From assembly GCA_003118195.1 (NCBI GenBank), contig BEXV01000410.1, forward strand, positions 188,664 through 211,068: DNA of 22,405 nt, given 5' to 3'. The translations under genes and the position numbers were made by a program. The notes below the pieces were generated by a model. That model saw nothing but the letters and a program-made list of their open reading frames with translations, searched no databases and had not been told where the DNA came from. Positions 1 to 9,600 of the stretch are shown piece after piece; within the stretch, counting starts at the first letter, position 1, and each line of letters starts with the position of its first letter. This stretch comes from Hemicentrotus pulcherrimus. Taxonomy: Eukaryota; Echinodermata; Echinoidea; Camarodonta; Strongylocentrotidae.

Positions 1-310
1 TGTAAGATACATACATGACCCAAGTTTGGCAGGAATCCATCAATCGGTTCTTGAGATATCGCGATCACGAGCCATTTTTGCATACATAATGAGCCCTGTG
101 ACATTTGACCTCGGATCTTGTGACCTCAAAATCTAATCAGTTCATTGGCCCTGTGAGATACATACATGATCTAAGTTTGGCGGGAATCCATTGATCGGTT
201 CTTGAGATAACGCGATCACAAGAACGGGACGTACGTACGTACGGACGGACGGATGGACGGACGGACAACCCAAAAACATAATGCCTCCGGCTACGTTGTA
301 GCAGAGGCAT
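1..310 (+). repeat. Right end of a GGAC-tailed repeat element (copy A, left end outside window)
   Basis: Lies in the intron after helicase exon 12. About 1.3 monomers of the ~150 bp unit (AAGTTTGGCAGGAATCC ... TTGAGATAACGCGATCAC ... CATAATGAGCC), then a GTAC/GGAC simple-sequence tract (about 225-266), then a terminal hairpin with arms ATGCCTCCGGCTAC (281-294) and GTAGCAGAGGCAT (298-310). The same order occurs in copy B at 4341-5293. Nothing is recognised in the rest of this intron (311-551). Confidence 0.85.
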
Positions 311-551
311 AAAAAACAAATTTACTTTAATTAATTGATTTTTCTTCCTTACTAAACCAAAGGCATGTCACTTAATTCAGCAGTTCATAAACATGATATC
401 GCTTTGCAACTGTACATCATTATTTTTTCTTTTAAAAAAGGTTTAAAAATCTATGAGATTTTGAGGTTATCCATCAACCCCTTTGACCCAAACAATATGG
501 ATATATGTTAAAAGAAATACATCGCAGATGATTGGTTAGAACTGAACTGAC

Positions 552-658
552 CTGATGATCACCTTCCACCATCCACTGGACGAGATCTTCAATCAGGTCA
601 TTGTTGATCTTCTCCGTGTCCATAGTAGCCAGTGTCTTGATGGTAGTCATCTCATAAT
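552..658 (-). CDS. DHX57: DHX57 exon 12: lead into the second RecA lobe
   Basis: Residues 851-886, [20 protein letters not shown] then [16 protein letters not shown]. In relatives the next residues are the GAILVFLPG-type start of the helicase C domain, expected upstream of base 1. Acceptor TTTCTTTAG; donor CAG|GTCAG, phase 0. This is the last exon of the gene inside the window. Confidence 0.88.
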
Positions 659-3600
659 CTAAAGAAAATCACAACAACCAACAAACTCAAGGTCAAAAAC
701 TAAACCTGAAGGCTTGCCTGGTGTAATTATAATAATAATGGAAAGTGCTTATATATGGTGCATAATAATTCATTAAAAAAAAAAAAACCTGTGCATAAAG
801 GCAGGCTTTACTACTTCAGGTAGAAGGGATTAGACCGCCCAGCGAGCCAACGAGGTCACTGTGACAGGTGGCTATCTCATTAACTCAGCTCTCATATAAC
901 ATAAGAAAAAGAGGATCATGGGGGACCAACAGGCACCGATTGGGGAAGTTTTCTATATAGAGGGAGCAAGTAGCTACAAGTAGGACAGTGTGCCTTTAAA
1001 TCTGATTACATTGCAAAAATGGTTGATTGCAGGATCAGATACAGTAAATGTTTGTATTTCAAAGCTTTCCTCTCCTTGGAAACCTAAACACAATGCATTT
1101 TCTACACTCACCTCCATATCTGAGGGCCATCTGCTGCAGCGTCAAATTGGCATCTCTCACGTTATCTTTGGCGGGGTTGAAGGTCGTTGCAGCAAAGGCT
1201 TCAGAGATTTCCTCGTCAAGGTTATCATATCTGACCTTGCCCATGGCCCTGGCAGAGGCTTCAGAGGGCTTGGCGTTGCTTCGCTTGACCGGCCGGGCCA
1301 GGGGCGAGTTCTCGTCTAGGATGTATCTAGAGGGAAAGAGACCCACACAATGCTAGGAGGTTGATAAATAGTAGTCAGTTGTAGAATTACTGCCAAACTC
1401 GTACTTCAGGCATCATTTCTTACTGTAGTCAGGTGGTTTGCACATTAAAGGTTATTTCAAATAAGGAAAATGTGCTTCATCGATTGCAATACACTCTGTA
1501 GAATAAAATGTCTTTATTTGGTGAAATCTATGGATTTATAAAATTTAGAAGCGGAATCACAATATACAACAAATTCTTTCCTTCTTTGAGCTTCAAGTTG
1601 GCAAGGGTAGCAAATGAAACCATCCTTGTAAACATTTGATACCAAGTATAAAATATTAATCAATAGATAACTCAAATGGAAACCTAGTCATAAGAATCAT
1701 TTCCACATCTCATTTAGAAGAGACAAACTTCACAGCAAATGGGAGTTGTATACAAATTACTAGTGAAATCAAATACCTGACAAATGAAACCAGACAATTG
1801 CAAGTATGAAACATGTTCTAAACTGTACAGATTGAAAACTCCTCCTTACCCAGTATATTCTATCGCATCTTCCAAAAAGTACTGATCAACAGGAAAGGTT
1901 TTACCTAGGAACAGGAACAGGAACAAGAAGAAAATAAATCACTTGGGCAATATGTAAACCTCTCTCATGTAAAAATTATTCTTAAACATGTTATGTGATT
2001 AAATAATGTATATAAATGTAAATAATGCAGTGCAAAAGTAAGATGCAAGCTAAAGATGATGCAGTGTATCTCTGTTTTAAGCTTTCGTCCTCACTGGATC
2101 AAAATATGTACCGTATTTGCATTACGACAGATCATGTTATTATGAAAATAATCTAGGTGTGGATTGGGCCAATATAAAAGACGGAAGGATCCAATGTGTC
2201 CTACTTGGGTTCTGTGCACATGTGTTATATTCTTGTTTATTTCCTTCATACTCCCGTTTACCCACAGAATGCCAGGAATTTTTTTGAGATTGTATACATT
2301 CCAGCTGTACGCAGAGTATCCTTAGGCACTTAGTAGCCTTTAAATTTGAAATCGTATGAACTGCATGGAAAATGCATATTTTGATGAGATTAATGATGCC
2401 CGTTGACTTACCAGGGATGTTGATGACTGGACAGTCAAAGAAATAGCTGGAGAAGAGATCAGCATTCAGGGTAGCACTCATAAGAATGACCCGTAGGTCA
2501 GGTCGCTGTGGCAACATGTCTCGCAGAACCATCATCAAGAAATCACTGGATTTTGCAAAGACAAGATTTAGAGTGTTAATGACTTTATTTCTCAAGCATC
2601 AATCTACATCATTTAAATGTTCCTTATGGATATCTTTATTCTATAGAATTTCTTTCCATCATAATATCATAGTATCACTATGGCTTTAAAAAGGACTATG
2701 CTGTTGATCTGTCTAAAAAATTTAGGTTTTTGATATTTAATTTTTCTATCAATATGTCTATCTCTCTATTAAATGTCAGAACAATGCACTTGCTTGCTCA
2801 TCTTTCTTCTCCTTCTCCTTTTAAACTACACATATCATCTCCCCTCTCGCCAATGGTCTCATAAACTTCATTCACAATGATTTATTATTTGTTTCCCTTC
2901 CCCCTCCTCCCCTCTGTTTCCTTCTCCTCCTCACTCTTTCACAATCATTCTCCATCTTGACATCATCTCTCCCCTCTCTTCACTTTTCTCATGGACTTCA
3001 TCTACTATGATATGAGAGACTCCGCTCAAGACAGGATCACTCTCCAGTCTCCCAAATAAGATTCCCCACTCCCCCTTCTATCCCCTCCCCCCTCCTCCCT
3101 CAACTCCTAAACTCTCATCTTTTCTCACTATTTCTCCATCTTGACATCATCTCTCACCTCTCTTCACTTCTCTCATGGACTTCATCTACTATGACATGAG
3201 AGACTCCGCTCAAGACAGGATCACTCTCCAGTCTTCGGAGTAAGATCCCTGTCGTGCAGAACATCAGTCGAGTCGAGGCAGACTGCAAACAGAACAAAGT
3301 ACCCATATAAGCTATCATATCAAAATTAAAACTGGACACATTTATTTATAGGATAGCTTTGAGAGCAAATATATCCCCAAGGGGACCTGGAGTTTTAAGT
3401 CCTATCCAAGGGACTAAGTAAAGGACGACCAAAAGCCTTCCTCAATAGCACTAATGCACTGGCCTGGGAAAGAAAACAGGGTGTCCTGTTCCTATTTACT
3501 ATAACTTCTCTATTGATTATATATACCCCCTCCATTTCAAACTTAAAATGAATCTAAGATTGCTATCCTCCTACATATTCTGTCAGGGAATTTGAACTGG

Positions 3601-6600
3601 AGGTGTGCTTGTGTGTGGCTCTTTATTTATGGAGCAGAATGGGATTATTGTATATGTCCCTATAGACATTTTCTGTTTGAAAACCAATATTACACCAACA
3701 CAATTCCAAGCTAGAGGCCAACATGCCAATGCAGACATATCTTGAATGGTCGAAATCAAAATCAATCACTGCAGACATACCTGTTTATTTTCTAGCCTGA
3801 TCTGGTAACCCACGATATCTCCCACCCTGGTAGTTCTCTCCTTGGCCACCCTGTCTGCTACTGCAGTGGCTGAGATCCTCCTGGGTTGGGTGCAGATGAT
3901 GTTGCTTACATTCAGACCTTTACCATACATGGATTCATCAAGGATGAACTGAGGCACTTGGGTCGTCTTACCACATCTGAAGTGTAAAATGTACAAACAA
4001 TGATACGAGGGGTGAAGAGGTAATCAATATGCAACAGATAAGAAAATATATACTTGGGTGCTAGAGAGCTAAAACGGTTTTGGTGCGCAATAGTCTGGGA
4101 AGCTGCGGAATTCAATCAAATATAATTGTCACTATATCCAGTATTTAACATGGACACATGAAAAATGATTGTAGCTGCACTCAGTAATTTATTGCAATAA
4201 TTGTATTATGTGCAACGTGTATTTGTAATGAATTATGTATGAAGAAAAAAATGTAATATCTTTGTTTATCTTTCTGTTGGAAATGAAATAAAAATGAATT
4301 GAAACTAGATGGAACTTCGAACTGCGCGCAGTCGAAAATGATGCCTCCGCCAAAGAGCAATTTAACGAACCAAAACAGAAACAATTATTAAAATTCAAGT
4401 TTGATTGTAATCCATCTTTGGATTTTAATGATAATGCATGCACAAGCTATTTATAGGCATACATAATGAGCCACATGACCTTTGACCTGATGACCCGTGA
4501 ATCTAATCAGTTCATTGGCTGTGTAAGATACATTCATGACTTAAGTTTGGCAGGAATCCATCAATCGTTCTTGAGATAACGCGATCACGAGCCATTTTTG
4601 CAAACAAATTGAGCCTGTGACCTTTGACCTTGGATCTAGTGACCCCAAAATCTACTCAGTTCATTGGCTCTGCAAGATACATACATGACCTGATTTTGGC
4701 AGGAATCCATCAATCCGTTCTTGAGATAATGCGATCACAAGCTATTTTTGGATATATAATGAGCCCTATGACCTTTGACCTTCGACCTCATGACCCCAAA
4801 ATATAATCAGCTCATGGGATGAGTAAGATACATACATGACCTTAGTTTGGCAGGAATCCATCAACCGGTTCTTGAGTTAACGCGATCATGAGCCATTTTT
4901 GCATACATAATGAGCCCTGGGACCTTTGACCTTTGACCTTGTGACTCCAAAATGTAATCAGTTCATTGGCTTTGTAAGATGTATACATGACTAAAGTTTG
5001 GCAGGAATCCATCAACCGGTTCTTGAGATAACGCGATCACCAGCTATTTTTGCATACATAATGAGCCCTGGGACCTTTGACCTTTGAACTTGTGACCCCA
5101 AAATCTAATCAGTTCATTGGCTCTGTAAGATGTATACATGACTAAAGTTTGGCAGGAATCCATCAATCGGTTCTTGAGATAACGCGATCACAAGAACGGG
5201 ACATATGTACGTACGGACGGACGGACGGACGGACGGACGGACGGACGGACAACCGAAAACATAATGCCCCCGGCTACTTTGTAGCGGAGGCATAAAAAAG
5301 AAGAAAAAAGTACTTGACTTCCGTGCTGATACAAGTGTGAATGTTTTCAACCTCGCTATACCTCTGTAGAAAACCAATATTTTGTATATGGTAAAGTAGC
5401 CTACTGGTATGGAACCCAAAGACATACCTAGCAAGAAAATTTGACAAATGGTCCTCATTAAAAGCAACCATCTGCATTCAATGACAAAATTTCCAAAGAA
5501 CTTTTCTTTTAAAATGTATAAGTTTGGCTATTTGGATAATCTTACCCGGTAGACCCACTCACAACCAGGACCTGGTTCTTGCTCAGGGTGTCCAGAATAT
5601 TGTCTTGTTCTTTCCATGCAGGTAGAGCCTCTCTCCTTTCCAACATAGACTTGTAGGAAATGCTCATCTGTAGATATAAAGAGATGATGGTTGAAGGGCA
5701 ATGCTCAAAATAAAGAGCCACAAAGGGGGCATTTTGGCCCTCCTACTACTGCAATAGCCCTCTTATATAGGCTTCAAAACGTTGGGATCTCATGTTTAAG
5801 TTAAAGAAAGAACAAAAATTCAGCAACTATATTTATGGATGGTGATTTGGTTAAACTATGAGGCACAACAAAGTTTACCTTCTATCTTGAAGAGGAAGAA
5901 CTGACCAGCGTTTTAACAAATGTTTATGGGGCTCTCTATATACATGTAGGTTGTAAAGGAGTTACTTGCTTCAAGTCAGGCAAGTTCAAAGTAACCAACT
6001 TTTTTGTTAATTAATCCAAAGTATTACTTGCATCTTATCATCACACTCTTTGTCAATGGAAGTATACTCATAAGTGTATCATTATTGCCACATTGCAATG
6101 ACCCAAAGAAAAACGTAGCTATAACCCTACTCGGTCATACATGAATGTCCAATACAGAAAAGCCCCCTAATCACATATCCTACAGAATATACTTATAAAT
6201 CCCTCCTAAAAAAAACCACCTAATATTGAATATTTTATTTGTATATGAACCTGGGCCTTCTTGAATTGCTCCTTCAGCCTCCTATTATCCCATTCTTCAT
6301 CTCGCTTGGTTCTCTTCTGTGGAACGTACAAAGTCTTGCCAAGGTTTTTTGCTCCTTCCCTTCCCGCCGGCACCTCTGCCCCTTTCACTTCCTCTGCTGT
6401 AGCTCCTGCAGCAGAGTCAGACTGTTCATCAGGGGGTCCTTCGTCATCAGACGGCTCATCTACATGTTTAGTCCTTGCTGGCAATCTCCTGGTCTGAAAT
6501 GACAGGGGCTTGCCATCGAGCAATGTCTTCATTTCCTCCTCGTCCTCCAAGATACTGACGAAGCTAAACACAGAAGGGCTACCACTTGGCGAGTGCTCCG

Positions 6601-9600
6601 TGGACTCCTCCGCCAGCCGCTTCGTCACGTTCAGGCACTTTGCCGACTGAAAGTCAGGATGGGTGGATGAAAAGGCAATCACGGGTGGTTGCCATGGGTA
6701 CATGTTTTTGCTTGGGAACCGCACCTCCAACTGATACCACTTGGTGTTGTCATCTTCCATCATATCTTCAAACTCATTGTCCCCCTCGTTATCCCATGTA
6801 GCCTCGTGAAAGAACTTGCATTTTGATCCAAACCTGCAGTTGCCCTCTTGGTAGAAGTGGCAGATGTTCTGTTTTCTCCTGCGAGTGTCTCTGGCTTTCA
6901 GAGCCGACTTCTTCTTCTCATTCTTTTGGGCTTCCTTGAGGGATTTGTTGATGTGAGAGAGCTTTAGTCTCAACGTCCAGACATGGTTAGGTATCCGTTC
7001 AGAAAAGTCTGATTCGTATATTGAGCTCAGAGCAAAAGCTTCTTCTTGCCTCTGCTCCATGAGAGACTCGCTGATGATACTGTCATCTACAGCTTCTATG
7101 ATACAAATGTCAAGGTTATCAAACTGATTAGGTGAAGGCAATCAGCAAGCAAGACCATGATAAAGACATGAAAAAAATTCTTTTAACTATGTACATCATC
7201 CGATACTCAACTGACTTTTATAATTTGGATGGAACACGCAGAAGCACAAATAGAAAAATATGAAAATAAAAACAAAAAAATCACATGAATCCTACTGACT
7301 AGAATCAGGGACAAAAATCATTTGGTTAAATACAAAATAGAGGATATTCATGAGGTATCTCACCATGAAAATCTAAAGGTCAAATATTGCACTAACACAT
7401 TGCATCACACAGAATGAGTAACTAGATTTCAGCCCTGATGTTACTAGTACCTTAGAAAATCAAAATACTGTCATCAAGATTTTCCTTTTATCAGTTGGCA
7501 CTTTTAAATGTTCACAAGTTACATAAAAGTTTTTGTAAAGTCTGGGTAACAAAATTTGCATAATAAAACATTAAGAATGTCTGTGGGATAAATTATAAAA
7601 TAACCATAGCTCCAAAAAATAGTTTGTCCCACAACTCACCTTGGTCAGTAGATATTGCATAATTGTTCAACAAATCTTTGTAGAGTTGTTCAAGAGCTAG
7701 CCCTGCATCACCATCATTATCCTCAAGAGCTTGGAGACTCTCTTTCTTTGGGTATCCACATCTACAAAAGAAAAACAAATCATATTTTTTATCATGGAAT
7801 TAAAACTAGTTTGAAAATTTTTACCACTGGGTTTTAGAAAATACACACACACACACACACAAAAAGATTTTGGGAACTCATTAGTGGTTTTGAGCTAAGG
7901 GGTCACCATGGTGACTTGACATTTGCTCCATGCTTAAACTTTTCAACGATTTTGGGTCATGGCTTCTAGGTTAGGTTAATGATTAAAATTAGAGTCAGGT
8001 GTAGTTTGTGCTTCAGGCAATAGGAGTTTGAATTGGGTAGGAGATTAACTACGGAGCAATAGGCCATTTTCATAATTTAATAAAATATAATGCACAAATC
8101 TTTGTATCTTTGTATTGTATTTCAATACCGTAATTAACATTGTATAAACCGCCCTCGTGTATTAACCGCACCCCCGATTATGACCTTTAAAAAAAAAAAT
8201 CGACGACGGCGGGATTCAAACTCTTGCGGGCAGTTGTAGAATTGGACCCGAAACCAGCGCCTTAGACCGCGCGGCCATCCCGCACCAATGCCATAACCTG
8301 CATTTTTTTGTAATGTATACATTGAAATGGATTGAAAACGGCGACTTCGCGTGCTGGATGCTTCGCAGCAGGTCCGTTAAACGGCCCCTTCTTTTACTTT
8401 TTGCAATGCATTGGCACGAACTTAGATCAAGATCTATCGGCACTGAGATGTTCTTTTTGGAAGATTATTTCCGTCTTCATGTCAACAATGCTAGATAAAA
8501 TTGTTGGTAAAATGTGTGGGAAATGTCCTGTACCATAGTGATATAGTTATTGTACCATTTGCAGTCCCGTATGTTCAAATTCGTGCTGGTTTTGATTTAC
8601 TTTTTGTTTTGTTTTTGGGTGCAATATGTACCGCATCCCCGACTTTGACATTTTTTCGGCGGCAAAAAGGTGTGGTTTATACACCGTTAATTACGGTAGT
8701 CAGATTGCAAATTACATACATTACGTGATGTTAGGTAGGACAAGCCATAATATTTGTTCTACCTTGCAATAATTAAGGTATGCAATTAGCGTTCTGACTA
8801 TTGAAATATAATTCTTTGTAGCGGATGAATGAACAAATTTGTAATGAGGCACTTTAAAAAGATTTTTGCATTGAACTTGATTACTTTACGAAAATGGCCT
8901 ATTGTCACCTGAGTATATGCCATATGGTCATCACAACTTTCTGACTGACACTAACCTGATAAGTTTCTCAACAGCATATTTACTGATCTTCTGTTTATCC
9001 TCTTTGTCTTCTCTATCCTCCCATCCTTCCTCACGCCAGACACCCATAGGGGCAAAGCTTGAACCTGCAGCCTCTACCTTCAAAGAGTTGTCATCCGTCC
9101 AGAAGTGACGAGAAGTGTCGTAATCAAGCTCTTCATAGTCTTCCAATCTGAAAAAAACAGAACAAGATGAAGAAAGGCTGCAATGTTTGCCTCAAGAAGA
9201 TCTTTTTATGACCAAGTGTGAATGGGTGGACTTCTTCCAGCCATTTTCCAAAGGTTTATTTTCATTGTTTTTTTTTATTCCCAAAAGTGTTGATATTGTC
9301 AGGTAGTATATTAGAGGTTTTGTGATAATGGTTGGTGATAATTGAAAAACAAAATAATACATCACACCCAGTGGTGTCAGAAGGGAGAATGAGAAAAGCA
9401 TGTGGAAAAGAATGAGCGGGAAAGGAAGCATAAAAACAAGATGATGACCCCCTCCCCTACCCCCCTCCCCACCCTAATCAATTCACATTTCATTCACCAA
9501 GTGAGACTGGTGCCTCGACCCCCTTCCAAGATGGTGGTGCTCCCACAATGTCTGGTTCCATGCTACTATGCCAGTGATCTTACCCCATGTCTAGGTCCAG

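Noticed and set aside
4321..4332. ACTGCGCGCAGT perfect palindrome just left of repeat copy B
   Set aside because: Could mark another element end, but with no partner or flanking duplication it is not supportable as a separate feature.
4441..5190. CRISPR-like array of direct repeats
   Set aside because: Units are contiguous ~150 bp monomers with no short repeat/unique spacer alternation, inside a eukaryotic intron.
7096..7141. ATG at 7141 as the start of a separate zinc-finger protein
   Set aside because: It lies in intron sequence; the acceptor at 7096 joins exon 4 to exon 5 in phase and gives an unbroken 886-codon frame.
8200..8292. Functional tRNA gene
   Set aside because: A and B boxes are recognisable, but acceptor, anticodon and T stems do not pair.
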